Source of the DNA: Malachius bipustulatus
Taxonomy: Eukaryota > Arthropoda > Insecta > Coleoptera > Melyridae
Reading direction: 5' to 3'
Assembly: GCA_910589415.1 (NCBI GenBank)
Contig: OU342633.1
Span: 52,880,404 to 52,944,403 of the forward strand
Length of the DNA stretch: 64,000 bases
In this document: piece by piece, positions 30,301-42,484 of the stretch
Numbering within the stretch: the first letter of the stretch is position 1
Layout of the letters: the number at the start of each line of letters is the position of its first letter
Position numbers and translations under genes: made by a program
Notes under the pieces: model-generated
Databases searched by the model: none
What the model saw: the letters and a program-made list of their open reading frames with translations, nothing else
What the model was told of the DNA's origin: nothing

Positions 30301-31827
30301 TATTAATGTCATCTTAGGAAACTGACAGTACACTCATAAAACGTGGCTAATTTTTATTTTATTTTAAATTAATTAAATTTATAATATTCAGATTTTGGTC
30401 GGAGCTTTCCGTCTCTGTTCCAAGTTAAGAAAGTTCCGTTGACGAATGTTCTAGAATGTACGAATGCAGAATGTAGACCTGTGACGTGTTGTAGACGTAT
30501 AGAGGATAGAATATAGAATGTCATTACGTGGAAGCTGGAAGCCGCGGCTGAGAAGGACGCCTGCGTTACTGCATTACTCTAACGTAAAATAAGACGCAAG
30601 TAGTGCTAGTGTTCCAATTCCATTCTTACCTAGTTAATCGTCAATCTAGTTCTAGTGCTAATACTAGGCTAGTTCCTAGTTCAGTCTCAGTCTCTATGAG
30701 TAGGTACCATGGTCAAGTACTTTCGTGTCACCAAATTAAGGTAGGTAACTAATAATTTTAGTTCTAACATTACTTGGTGTTGGTGAGTTGATCCTAATTA
30801 TTATAATTCAGGTTTTTTAATTACTTTTAATTTATGGTTTTTCTCCCAAACTGATTCTTTAAATAATTGATTTGAATGGTATGGTGGGCGTCTATCACGC
30901 AACCTAACCTCGGGCATTACTACTTGTAGTTTGTAGTACGTGACCATATTTTTGCAATTATGTATTAAAATTGAAATAAATACTTCCGTCTGTAACTCTC
31001 CTCGGTATTAGCAGCATGTTTATTATTCGTTTTTAAGAAAAAAATTTGTAAAACGTTCGGTAACTTTCCGTTATATAATAGAAATGTTGCCTTGCTGTAA
31101 CTCGCCTGAAGGTAGCGCCTGGAGCTAGCCACGAATGTAGATATTTCCGTTTGCAGTGCGCTGTTGTCAGATAGTCGCTAATTTCTACAATTATTATTTG
31201 TGCAGTAGGATTTTAAAAACTTTCGGGCATTTCATTGATATTTAAATTTGAGTTACTAGGAATTTATCCCTAGAAAAAATAAGGTACATATGTATCTAAA
31301 GGTTCAATGTCTATTAAATATCTGAAGTGTTCAATCAAAATGATACATTATAGAAATTCGCAAATATGTGGCAACAGCGCGTGACTAACCCTTGCACTGG
31401 CGCCGGCGCTTATCTCAAGGAGCTATGTTCAAGCGCGTCTCTTGCATTTTGCACATCGGCATCATCAAGTCGTTTGGCGAGCCTCACGCCTCAGCCCTTC
31501 CCAGAACCCCAGCATAGTGGTGTAATTATGCATTATCTAGTAAGTGTAGCGAATAAGAAGCATGTTTTATACATTTGAGAATATATTTATATTTAAAAAT
31601 TTAGCAAGTATACCATTTTTTCCCCTGAACAAAATAGCACGAGTATGAAGTTACATAACCTCCATTAAAAATGTAATGGTGCCGGTGCCAACGCCAACTG
31701 CCAATTTCAGCTATAAGGCTGGGATTTTCAAGGAAATATTTTTGCTTATGATTATGCTGCCTATCGGTTCTTGTATTCAATGTATTCATGTTCAAAGTTC
31801 AAAAACTGATAACATAATCCATTTTTA
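30301..31827. other. Non-coding stretch with a possible orphan first exon at 30709-30740
   Basis: At 30709 ACCATGG starts MVKYFRVTKL and runs into a strong donor (AAG|GTAGGT at 30741). It could be a first coding exon of a gene with a long intron, but no continuation was recognised. A GC-richer patch lies around 30480-30600 and 31380-31500. Otherwise I see nothing I can name. Confidence 0.3.
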
Positions 31828-31958
31828 TACAGTGCATTTCTTTTTCAATGCACCATAGGGATTTACAATTTACATGTAAAAAATGGACCTCGTGTTAATG
31901 GTTTTCCTGGGGTAAATTTCTGATTTTTTTTTGTGGAATCTTAAAACAGAGTATTCTG

Positions 31959-32230
31959 GGTAATCCTGTTGTTTAGTCTTCCAAAACACCCCTCACATGC
32001 CCATTCCACTTTTTCCACTCGCGTCGCTCACAGGGTTGCTGCATTAAATCAGGTCTTTGGGCAGGGTAGGTTTTTTTTTCCTTTAAATGTCCCTAAAATT
32101 AAAAAAAAACCTACCCTGACCAAAGACCTGATTTAATGCAGCAACACTGTGACTGCTGTGAGCGACTCGAGTGAAAAAAGTGGAATGGGCATGTGAGGGG
32201 TGTTTTGGAAGACTAAACAACAGCATAACC
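31959..32230. mobile_element. Palindromic MITE (272 bp), 8-bp TSD, nested in the mariner arm
   Basis: Nearly perfect hairpin: arms about 31959-32080 and 32105-32230, ends GGTAATCCTGTTG / CAACAGCATAACC. It is flanked by GTATTCTG on both sides (31951-31958 and 32231-32238). The other mariner arm (around 33575) carries a single GTATTCTG equivalent and no MITE, confirming insertion. The 8-bp duplication suggests hAT-type mobilisation. Confidence 0.88.
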
Positions 32231-32439
32231 GTATTCTGCACCTTATTTTGAAGATCTGCTACCAATGGGAGCAATACTTATTTAGATAAAAATTAAAAAG
32301 TGGAACCATTTCTACTGATTTTTTAAAATAGGTTGCCATCCTTGTTCACTGACATTTATCAAGCCTGTGACATTTTAATAATAATTTTCTAATTTTCAAA
32401 ATCAGTTTGAAATCAGTGTGAAAAAATAGAACAAGCAGA

Positions 32440-33122
32440 ATGCAAGAAGTGTATACTACCGAAGAAAAAGTGGGTATGATGATTTCTTACATAAGAGGTC
32501 TTTCTTGTAGAGAAGTGTGCGATAATTTTGCTGTGACAAGATGTTTGCTTAGTGATAGAAGAACAGCCTTCAACTAGTTTATCAAAAATGTCCAACCAAC
32601 TGGGAGTATTTAGAAGCAGCTGCTTCAGGGCATTAAAAAATGAAAAGTTCAAGAGCTAGGTACAAAGTTCACAACTCACAGGAACTTTTAGAGCGTGACT
32701 TTTATCCGAGAATGGAATTTTGCGAGTTTTTGGATGGAAATAATTAATAGAAACCCAAATGTAAAAAATTTGATTTTGTTTTCTGATGAAAAAACGTTTA
32801 TGCTGGATGGTAGCGTCAATAAACAAAACATCAGAATATGGTCGCGAAAAAACCCATACATTTTTCATGAAACTCACACTCAGTGGCCACAGAAACTCAA
32901 CGCATGGGCAGGAATTCTAGGAAATCACATTATTGGGCCCTTTTTTATTGACGGGTCTTTAAATAGCGCAAAATATTTGCAGTTACGTAGAGAAAAAGTC
33001 CTCCCGTCTGTACGCAGACTTCCTTGGGCAAGTAATTTTATAGCAAGACGGAGCACCCCCTCATAGTACACGTGAAATTAAACAGTTTTTAAATGCTGAG
33101 TTTGATGAATGGATTGGTCGTG
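32440..33122 (+). pseudogene. Mariner-type transposase, left-arm fragment (degenerate)
   Basis: Starts MQEVYTTEEKVGMMISYIRG, a helix-turn-helix region of the Tc1/mariner type, then hits a stop. After a deletion the core resumes with LILFSDEKTFMLDGS (first Asp), WSRKNPYIFHETHTQWP, NAWAGILGNHIIGPFFIDGS and, in another frame, QDGAPPHSTREIKQFL (second Asp). Stops and frameshifts make it non-functional. Confidence 0.82.
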
Positions 33123-33183
33123 TACTCCCCCTCACGTGTACTATGAGGGGGTGCTCCGTCTTGCTGTAAAATTACTTGCCCAT

Positions 33184-33441
33184 TTAAAGGAAGTCTGGTA
33201 CAGACGGGAGGACTTTTTCTCTAAGTAACTGCAAATATTTTGCGTTATTTAAAGACCCGTCAATAAAAAAGGGCCCAATAATGTGATTTCCTAGAAATCC
33301 TGCCCATACGTTGAGTTTCTGTGGCCACTGAGTGTGAGTTTCATGAAAAATGTATGGGTTTTTTCGCGACCATATTCTGATATTTTGTTTATTGACGCTG
33401 CGATTCAGCATAAACGTTTTTTCATCAGAAAACAAATTCAA
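33184..33441 (-). pseudogene. Mariner-type transposase, right-arm inverted duplicate
   Basis: 86 residues (NLFSDEKTFMLNRSVNKQ ... LLREKVLPSV) matching the left-arm DDE segment with a few substitutions (D-to-N at LDG/LNR, S-to-N). It represents the opposite arm of the palindrome, with no HTH part. Confidence 0.82.
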
Positions 33442-33697
33442 AATTTTTTAGGTATTCTTAGGTAGCTAGTAGCTACTTTGTTTGATTTTGTTGTTTAAAT
33501 TGATTTAAATAATAATAATTATGTAAATAAGTATTGCTCCCATTGGTAGCAGATCTTCAAAATAAGGTGCAGAATACTGTGTTTTAAGAGCCCACAAAAA
33601 AAAATTCAAAAATTTTACCCCAGGAAAACCATTAACACGAGGTCCATTTTTTACATGTAAATCCCTATGGTGCATTGAAAAAGAAATGCACTGTATA

Positions 33698-34134
33698 CTG
33701 CTGTGCTGTTATAGTATTTAATGATTTATTCTGGTAGTAATACAGAGATTTCATAGTAACTTCTAATTCTAAAGATAATAGGTTACAACTTACAATACAG
33801 GTAGTACCTAATAAGAAAGGAGGATAGCAGAAAAGATTAAATTGCTTAAAGAAAAGGGATGTAATAAAATAATGACATGTAGGCAACGCAATTAGTAAAG
33901 ATGCTCAGAGGCAGGTGAGGAGCCAACACTTGAAAATGTACAAAGAGAGTAATAAAACCCTCACAGTGTGGGTTGCCATCATAAATTGCAGCTGAAAATT
34001 TTTAGCAATTTTTCAAAATTGTCCAATGGGCGGATTTTTTTATTTATCGATTAAAGTTTTCATTCGAGAGCACTCAGTTGGGGCATTTTTTTATAGCTAT
34101 TGTTTCTTTTACACCCCCACTCCTTATAAGAAAC
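33698..34134. other. Non-coding spacer
   Basis: AT-rich; nothing recognised. Confidence 0.5.
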
Positions 34135-34599
34135 AGATAGTTTATCATATCAATATTAATATTTCACAAACTAAATTCTCATAGATTACTTTTTTTAGGA
34201 AGAAATTGTAAGAGAAGAAGAATCGTAAGAATGAAGATGGAGATAAATTAACGGATTTCGTACTTTACATTATGGAGATGAATCTACTTCAGTGTAAAAT
34301 GAATATGAGGAATGGACATAATAATTATTTAAAGGTGAAGAATATTCTTATGAAATATGAATTAATTAAAGTTACTTTGACCAATCGTTGTAAAATTGTA
34401 AACATGATAAATTAGTTGCAAGTCTGCTAATTAATTGGAAATTTGTTGATGTGAAATAGAAGCAAATATTTTCCTCAGCAGTTTTTAGCAAATCTCGGTG
34501 CACATACTGAATGCAGATGCAGCAAACATTTATTTGCAACAATTATTTCATCGGGACTACTGAAAAATGTACGTTTTGCATCATCAGAGCAATGACCGT

Positions 34600-34920
34600 A
34601 TCCAAGAATCGATGGAAGGACTGTCGATTGGAAGCAAGACTAGAGAAAACTATCACATTTTAAAAGTAAACATTCAAAAAAATGGAAAGTGTTTAAATGT
34701 AAGGAGTGCTCATGTGAAACACAATATAAAAATGATTCGACTAAATGTGATAAATATAAAGACTGAAACTTGCTCAAGTGTATAAATTTCAGGAGTGTTC
34801 CTATGAAACAGAAATTGAAAGTGATTTGACCGTCCGTGAAATAAATGTAACAATACAAAACGTGCTGAAGTTTATAAGTAAAACAGTGAGTAATGTTCTT
34901 GTGAAGCTATAATTGAATAA
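34600..34920 (+). pseudogene. Decayed C2H2 zinc-finger fragment
   Basis: Shows the family words AAAAGTAAACATTCA, GTGTTTAAATGTAAGGAGTG and TGTTCCTATGAAACAGAAATT, i.e. H-x-K-H, CKEC and CSYETEI, with several stops. Two to three fingers are recognisable. Confidence 0.7.
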
Positions 34921-35438
34921 TTTGACTTTAGAGTACCTTGATCTGAATAGGATATCTCTCTTCAGTATTTTGCGTTATAAAAAATAAATAAATAATTCGA
35001 CAATAAATAATAAAATAATTGAGGATGCACTTTAAAATGAGTCGCTTCTGCCGAATTTAAATTTTTTGACCTTTCACTTTGTTCATGAAATAGTCTAATA
35101 AAATGATCGTATAAGGCTGTCTTTTGTTTCAAACTCAACTCAGTTGCTTAAAGAAAGCACCACAGGACGTCTCGTGTTTTTTAAGCGTTTTCTTTAACAT
35201 TCGTGGTGTTTTTTTTTAAGCAACTCAATTTTGTTAGAAATTACTCGACAGACTTATCGTGAAAATTCAATCATTTGTGATATTACTACTGAAAATGAGT
35301 CTGGAGTAATTTTTATGCAGAAAATTTAAATGCAGATTTATTAATAATTCAAAAAATACCTGACAAATTTCAAATTTGTCTTCTAGGGTAAATTCCTTGG
35401 GCCGCTTCATATTAATCTTCCTAGCATTTAATTTAAAT

Positions 35439-35760
35439 TCATTGATCGACTATACTCTTCCGTACTCTTATCAATAAAAATTCAGTATCCACTATCCAGG
35501 TACTCCAACATTGACCAAACACTCCTTTGCTTTGGATGTTTAGGTCTATAATTTTAGACAAATTATTTTTTATTATTGTTTCATAAGAACATTCCTGACA
35601 TTTATGCACTTGAGCAAATTTTGCATGTTTATATTTATCAAGCCTGGTCAAATCACTTTTATATTTTGTTTCATATGAACATTCCTTACATTTGTACACT
35701 TGCAATCTTTAGAATGCTTACTATTCAAATGTCGTAGTAGGTATTTTTGATTTTTCTTTT
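35439..35760 (-). pseudogene. Decayed C2H2 zinc-finger fragment (two fingers)
   Basis: Minus strand reads VYKCKECSYETKYKSDLTR and VHKCQECSYETIIKNNLSK; the second His pair is lost in both and the frame drifts off. Confidence 0.75.
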
Positions 35761-36300
35761 CCATCAACCTTCATCTCATTGATGCTTGACGGTTTTTACA
35801 TTGAACCATGACGGTTGGTGTAATATGCACCTTTTTTTTTAGGTGTCCAGATGATTTGTTGTAATTTGGTGCATAATGCATTTGCATTCAGGGTACTCAT
35901 CGTAATTCCTTTTACAGTGCTGAAAAAGCAATATTTTGCCTTTGTTTCATGTGCGAATTTCTCCCTCTGAATACTTCCAACTAGTTTTGTCTACTTACGT
36001 TTGTGATGATTGCTCAAGCTAACTTTGCATCATGTTTCATAAGAATATTCTTCACAGGTAATCCAGTCTATACAGGGACCACCGGACAAGGAGCTGGAGT
36101 TTCAATGACATGTTCATACTGGTGCTGGTGCCGGTGCCGTAAGAGCCATCTTTTTGTGCCTGTTACTAGACCAACAATAATAAGTTTCAGGAAACAACTC
36201 GTAAAGGTAAGTGGGTATTCTCGTTACATTCCAATATATTGTTTAAACTAACTTTTTTTTTTGTTAGGTCCTTTTGTAGATAGATTGGATATGGCAAGAT

Positions 36301-36870
36301 CTCCAAGGGAACTGACATGACCTGGCTAGAATAAAATGGATTATTGGACCCATTAACAGAGATTAATTCTTTGTCTTCATTAGCGTACTTAGGATTTTTT
36401 TATCTATGAAAAGGCGCAAGAGAAGAGGACTAATGGATATTTCCTAATTTTCCTAGATCAACGAGAAAAATAAACATGACAAGCTCCCATACCTTATGAT
36501 CGATTTTGAAAAGAAAGGAGTACTTATTCCCTGCCGAAGCTGAGTGTAAAATGAAGTATGAGGATGAATATAAATTTTTTATAAAGGTGAAGAATATTCT
36601 TATGAAATATGAATTAATTAAAGTTACTTTGACCAATCGTTATAAAATTGTAAAAATGATAAATTAAATGGAAGTTGGCTAATTGGAAATTTGTTGATGC
36701 GAAATAAAAGCAAATATTTTCCTCAGCAGTTTAGGTGAATCACGGTGCACATATTGAATGCAGATGCGCCAAACATTTATTTACAACGGTTATTCATCAG
36801 GACTACTGGGAAGCGAACATTTTGCATCATCGGAGCAACAATACTATCAAGAATCGATGGAATGAATGTT
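36301..36870. repeat. Second copy of the 34.2-34.6 kb block (direct orientation)
   Basis: Bases 36540-36870 match 34285-34600, for example GGTGAAGAATATTCTTATGA and AATTAATTAAAGTTACTTTG. No coding potential; it is part of the local duplications. Confidence 0.65.
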
Positions 36871-36879
36871 GATTTGAAG

Positions 36880-37080
36880 CGGAAAATGAATAACTACTAC
36901 ATTTGAAAAGTAAACATTCAAAAGAAACAAAAGTGGATAAATGCGAGAAGTGTTCATATGGAACACGATTTAAAAATGATTTAATTGAAAATGATGAATA
37001 TAATGATCCGAAACATGCTGAAGTGTTTAAATGGTAAGAATGTTCCTTTGAAACAACAATTGTTAAGTGTGATTTGACAA
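36880..37080 (+). pseudogene. Decayed C2H2 zinc-finger fragment
   Basis: Words GTAAACATTCAAAAGAAAC, AAATGCGAGAAGTGTTCATA and GTGTTTAAATGGTAAGAATG correspond to finger boundaries, but Cys/His residues and frame are broken. Confidence 0.7.
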
Positions 37081-37109
37081 ATCTTAAATGTAACCAACAA
37101 AATTGAAGA

Positions 37110-37320
37110 ATGTTCTTGCACAGCTGTACTAACACCTGTAATTGTTGTTTCAAAAGAACATTCTTCACATTTAAACACTTCAGCAAGTTCTGTATGTTTA
37201 TATTTATCAGACTTGGTCAAATCGTTCTTCAATCTTGTTTCATACGAACATTCCTCACATTTATACACTTTTGCATCTTTTGCATGTTTACTTTTCATAT
37301 GTCTCAGTAGGTATTTTTCA
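37110..37320 (-). pseudogene. Decayed C2H2 zinc-finger fragment
   Basis: Minus strand reads VYKCEECSYETRLKNDLTK and VFKCEECSFETTITGVSTA, lying tail to tail with the preceding + strand fragment. No start or intact array. Confidence 0.75.
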
Positions 37321-37800
37321 ATTCTTGTTTTGTAGGAACCTTTATCTCATTAATGCTTGACAGTATTTACTTTGTGTTGATGTAAAATGCGTCATTTTTT
37401 TAGGTGTCCCGGTGATTTGTTGTAATTTGGTGCGTAACGCATTTTCAATCAGTATACTCATCGTAATTCCTTTTACAGTGCTGAAAAAAATGTTTTGCCA
37501 TTGTTTCAAATTCGAATTTCTCCCAATGACTGAATACTTCCAACTATTTGTCTACTTACCTTTGTGATGATTGCTCGAGCTAACTTTGCATCATGTTTCA
37601 TAAGAATATTCTTCACAGGTAATCCAGTCATACAGGGACCATCCATCATACATCGAGCTGGAGGCTGGAGTTTCAATGACCTGTTCGTGGTGCCGTAAGA
37701 AGCATATTTATTTATAGCCAAACTGTTGCTTAAAAATGTTTTGAAGATAGATTGGATATGGGAAAAGTCATTATGGTTTTCTGTTTGGTTCATGCAGCCA
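37321..37800. repeat. Direct relative of the 35.8-36.3 kb block
   Basis: 37330-37780 matches 35770-36290, for example GTGATGATTGCTC and TTTCATAAGAATATTCTTCA, with indels. No gene. Confidence 0.65.
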
Positions 37801-39703
37801 ACTCTTTAAGATGGCATCCAAGAGAAGAACTTTCCGGATTGAAAAACTGACTGAAATAAACCTCCAGGATAGAAAAGATGTTTTATGATAAGCATGGTAA
37901 GTGGTAATAATAAATAGGACTTTTTTGTGTAATAAATAATTGTATTACTTTTTTGTAGGTATGATGATCTCAAAAAAAATCCAGTTGATCTATGAAATTA
38001 TGAGTATGAACATGAATTATTGTTAAATGAGAAAATTGAGCGAAAACTGAAGACCAATAAGAAATTACATTCAAGGAGTCTCTTATATTTGAAGTATATT
38101 TAATTTTAATATAATTTGACAATGTTGGTGTAAAATAATAAAAAATCCAATGAAACAATTCAATTCATGTTATTGTTATTTGAATATTGAAAAAAATTAA
38201 TAGCATTATTATTGTAAGCAAGAATAGCTGCTATAATTGAAGTAAAATTATTTATGTTCCTTATTTTATACTGCTTGTAGCCTTCCTGAAACAAAAGGAA
38301 TCTAAGTTGATAATAATTGGGAGCAGTACAATAATAATTATTGTGGGGCATGAGCATGGAATATTTCAGACACATCAAATTAACGCATATTCTTTAGAAA
38401 AAAATAAGGAACTCATGTCTTATAAACTTTTTCTTCAAACTGATTCCTTTTCTTGGAAAAAATATCAAAACAAATAATTCATGAATATACTTTACATTGA
38501 CAGGGATTTTAAAGAGAAACCTCCAGAAACAAAAATATATATCTTTACCCAAAGAACATGCCTGAGTTTTTTGGGCAATAAGCATTGTTATCTCTTTACT
38601 TAATAAAATGCCCAATAATAATGTACGAACTAAATGAGTATAAACAGAGAAGATAATACACTGCAGCATATCAGAATCTCAGTAACTCAAAACATTTGTA
38701 TTCACTTATCTACCTTCTAACAGCGGGTATTATAATGGCTCATTAAGTTAACGGGCATATTTCTGTGGCCGTTTCTGAAGAAGGTATCAACTCTGTGGAA
38801 AATATTGCAATTTTGTAATTCTTGACATGAAATAAGTAAAAGTTTAAGTTATACTGTTAATTGGACAAATTATACAGGGTTTTATAATATAATAATTGAC
38901 TGTTTGCAACAAACTGATTTATTATTAATATAAGTAGGTATTAAAGTTTGATGTTTTGCAAAAATTTGAAATTGCTGCCAACACGACTCTTGAATCTTAA
39001 AATCATTATAAGAGTAAATCATAGGATTTTACACAAGTTGTAGGGTTGGTAATAGAAGTGATCAAGCGATTATGATGCAACTTCATCCCCAAAAAAATTC
39101 ATGAAAAGACCACGATAAAAAAAAAACGCAATAATTCATTCTTATATTTCTTTATTGTTACATTTATCATTTATTTAAAGGCACAGTTATAAGCAAAAAT
39201 GAAAACGTAATTTAGGCAGGTTTTGGAAAAAAAATGGCAAGTCAAGATTGACTTTGGAAAACTGCAAAATGAAAGACGGCAGCCCAAAGTTTTACAGATC
39301 AGTCAGACATGAATTTTTTCCCAAAGCCTGCCAAAATTACATTTTGATTTGCACACATTATCAGACAAGACATAAAAAATTTCATTTTTTCTAGCTTACA
39401 TATCCGGCTTAATTAATAAATCACATCATAAGTGTTAATTTTAAATTGAGACTTGTGTGATTTTAGTAATTAAGTAGACAAAATATATTTTTTTTAATTT
39501 TTCATTTTTTTTTCAATAATTACAGGACGATTTAAATAGGCATCTAAAGGATAGATCTGGGCAGAATTAACTATTCGGATGTAGACACCTAAACCAGATT
39601 TTCTCCGGAAATATTGATTATTAAATATAAAATATGTACATTAAAATTTAAATTTTTTGCCTTTTTTTGATCCTCTAGCCCTATTGATAACTTGAAATTA
39701 TTA
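37801..39703. other. AT-rich non-coding region
   Basis: Nothing recognised except one member of a dispersed 110-bp repeat at about 38725-38830. Confidence 0.5.
38725..38830 (+). repeat. Dispersed 110-bp repeat, copy 1
   Basis: Pattern TATTATAAtGGCTCATTAAG, then TAACGGGC-ATATTTCTG and TTGTAATTCTTGACATGAA; related copies at 42198-42310 and 42485-42595. Confidence 0.6.
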
Positions 39704-39705
39704 TA

Positions 39706-40418
39706 CAGGGTGTTGATTTTCAAAGCGGGCCATAGGGGATTAGCATTGCAAAAGTGGTTTTTGAGGATTCCTGCTCGCCGTTTAAACTGACAGAAACGGT
39801 TTTGGTATCAAAATGAAGCTAAAATTATTGCGCATAACGCTTGACATCAGAAATTAATTTAATTTCACGTTGTTTTCTAAAATTCTTCAGTAAAAATTCA
39901 AGTAATTGTTAATATTTAATCACAAAATAGCATGCCTTGCATAAACAATAATGACGTTTCTACGTTTCGACAATCCAATAATAAAACTTTATAAGTCAGT
40001 AGGTAATAATAAAGTCTGGTTCTATTTAAAAATGGGTTATACAAACTAAGAAAGAGTCTTTATGGTGAAAACCTACTACAGTGTAGCCAGTTAGGGTTCG
40101 CGATTTATTTGCCGTGAATTTTTTTAATAGACCAATGTTTTATTATTGGATTGTCAAAACGTAGAAACGTCATTATTGTTTGAGCAAGGCATGCTATTTT
40201 GTGATTAAACATTAACAATTACTTGAATTTTTACTGAAGAATTTTAGAAAACAACGTGAAATTAAATTAATTTCTGATGTCAAGCGTTATGCGCAATAAT
40301 TTTAGCTTCATTTTGATACCAAAACCATTTCTTTCAGTTTAAACGGCGAGCAGGAATCCTCAAAAACCACTTTCGCAATGCTAATCCCCTATGGCCCGCT
40401 TTGAAAATCAACACCCTG
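39706..40418. mobile_element. Foldback MITE (713 bp), CAGGGTGTTGA termini, TA target
   Basis: Inverted arms of about 280 bp (39706-39990 and 40135-40418) are over 90% alike by eye. Ends are CAGGGTGTTGATTTTCAAAG and its complement, each flanked by TA, as in mariner-type MITEs. The 140-bp centre is unpaired and non-coding. Confidence 0.88.
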
Positions 40419-40420
40419 TA

Positions 40421-41872
40421 TAAACATTAATGATCATGCCCCTTCCACCAAGATCTTTTATTTGACTCAAAATAAGTAAAAATAATTCCTAAATAATTAT
40501 AATTATATTACTGGAGAATGGAAAATTATCCATGTTTATACAAAAAAGAACTGACAGTCCCAGGAGTTAGGATGTAATTATTAATTCTAAATTTCTAAAT
40601 TATTATTACAGAACCAGAATGTTCCAGCTCACATGACTGCGTTAAGAATTTAAAAATGAAGGAATTAAAAAACTTTTTTCTCTGAGAAACATGCTGGTTT
40701 TAAGCAGTCGAACTGTAATGTATCCGGTTTTATAAAGTTATTCAATAAACTCATAAAGAATTCAGTGGGATTGTCTTTGATCAGTTATGACAAAAAAATT
40801 AAATTCCCAATAGGCAAATAAAAATAATTTCTCAAAAAGTAAAAAAAAACCTCCCAACGCCTATTCTCATCACCCTGTATTATCTTGTTTCATTATATGA
40901 ACATTCCTTTATTGTACACTGCAAGTGTATTTTAGTAGTGGCACTGGCACCTACTGATATTTTTCTTGACAATTTAAAGCTATAATTTTTAGCAGTCAGC
41001 TGGCCTCCTCTCACAGTACCCTCAGACAAGGCAATAAGTGATGCAGAAAAGTTATAATTCAATTGACAATATACCTACTAAACTTGAAGTGAGAGGCAAA
41101 AATGCACCAATAAAATTTATTGGTGCAAGAACTGGACATGTTTGTCACAGGGTTGCTTCTTGTTTACATAGCTTAATTATTTCCAAACCCACCTGTTAAA
41201 AAAATGGTTTACATAGAGATAGGATAATTAAAGAAAATGCAGACCTTGGATGGAGAGAGTAATGAAATGTTGACGGATGGATGGATCTAACAGATCTCAA
41301 CTCATATTTTAATTAATCGAAGTTAATAAGTAAAATTAACATGACTGCTTTATTAACCAAAATAGTGTTGATGCAAACAACACGTACTCAACAACAATCT
41401 GTTGTCAGTAAACATAAAGCCGCGACCTCGATCTGCATTTCAATTTTTCATTTGATTTTGTCCTTAATACTTTTACTGGCATCAAGGTATTAGGAATAGA
41501 ATAAAATTCATCTAAGTATATAGGATAGGTTAGTGGAGAGCATTCTCCTTACCATCCCAAAAGAAAATTTACTTTTAATTTACAATTTTACTCAAAACCA
41601 TGTTGCCTTAACATAGCTGGTTATTGCACTGAGACCTTCAATTCATAAAACAGTTGACTGGCCACGAAAAAAAAACAAGATGAAAGTGACTGGCTAATAT
41701 AACATTTTAAGACGGTCGATGAGCAAGCAGACACAGAAAAAGTAAAAAATAACACTCTACTGTGAAGAGAAGCCAGCGCTTTAACAATAATTAATTAATG
41801 TTTATTCATACCTAAAGTCTATTTTTAATTTAGAGACTTGTCAAACCGCTGTCATTTTGGTAGCGTTTTTGA
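40421..41872. other. Non-coding region
   Basis: Nothing recognised. A CACCCTGTAT word at 40870-40879 resembles the MITE end but has no partner. Confidence 0.5.
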
Positions 41873-41884
41873 TATTTTCAGAGG

Positions 41885-42045
41885 GGAGCGGGCGGTAACT
41901 CGGCAGGTTTGAGTGCAAATTATTAAGCCGTTGAGACTGCCACCGACTGGGTTCAAATCCATGGATCGTTGTGTTCGTATAACATAGTTCTAAGGAGAGG
42001 CATACATCTAAGACCGATGTTCCCTCCTTTTTTGTACAAAAAATT
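41885..42045 (+). mobile_element. tRNA-type SINE (161 bp) with 12-bp target duplication
   Basis: Contains a pol III B-box-like GGGTTCAAATCC (about 41949-41960) about 60 bp from the 5' end. It is flanked by TATTTTCAGAGG at 41873-41884 and 42046-42057. No coding capacity. Confidence 0.75.
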
Positions 42046-42197
42046 TATTTTCAGAGGATTAACGAAAGTTGTCAAACTGACAAAGGTATAATAAAATTTA
42101 AAGTAAGTAAAAAAAAAACAAAAAAATGTTGAATATTACTTAAAAAATTAATTAAAACTTGAGTTAATTATCTGTTTCAGGTCAATCAATAGCAGCC

Positions 42198-42310
42198 AAT
42201 ATTATAAAGGCTCATTAGGCTAAGGGGAAGATTTCTGTGTTCATTTTTGAAGCTAATATCGACGTGAAATGATTTTTATTAACATTTTTGTAACGACTTT
42301 CATGTCAAGA
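42198..42310 (+). repeat. Dispersed 110-bp repeat, copy 2
   Basis: GGCTCATTAGGCTAAGGGG..., AAGCTAATATCGACGTG, TTTCATGTCAAGAAT. Confidence 0.6.
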
Positions 42311-42484
42311 ATAGACCTGACCTGCTGTAAGCCTTCTCGCAATTTTCAATATTTTGTCTGAAATTGAGAAGGAAACTATCCTATAAAAAAATGTTAAAGG
42401 ATGATATAAATTTCTCTTATAACTCAAATAACTTTATTTTATATCAAATCAACAAGTAGCAAACTATTCCTAGAGCCAGTATTA

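Larger units (their letters stand above)
31828..33695. mobile_element. Palindromic Tc1/mariner-type element (1868 bp) with duplicated transposase fragments
   Basis: Bounded by TACAGTGCATTTC... inverted termini (31828 and 33695) with TA on both outer sides. The two halves are inverted copies of each other: the left arm carries terminus, HTH region and DDE region; the right arm carries the terminus and the DDE region but lacks the HTH part. The centre is at about 33075-33131, flanked by an inverted GAGCACCCCCTCATAGTACA. A 272-bp MITE interrupts the left arm. Confidence 0.85.
34135..36300. repeat. Left arm of a large inverted duplication (partner 44620-46245)
   Basis: Several blocks reappear inverted on the right: 34135-34860 with about 45540-46245 and 35990-36300 with about 44620-44945, in mirrored order. 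Both contain a CACTGAATGCAGATGC-type block, decayed zinc fingers and a GGTGCYGGTGCCG microsatellite-like patch (36118-36145; 44780-44815). A second, direct-orientation relative of the left arm lies at 36540-37800. Confidence 0.8.

Noticed and set aside
41885..42045. A functional tRNA gene
   Set aside because: Only a B-box-like word is present; no cloverleaf could be folded, and the flanking target duplications indicate a SINE.
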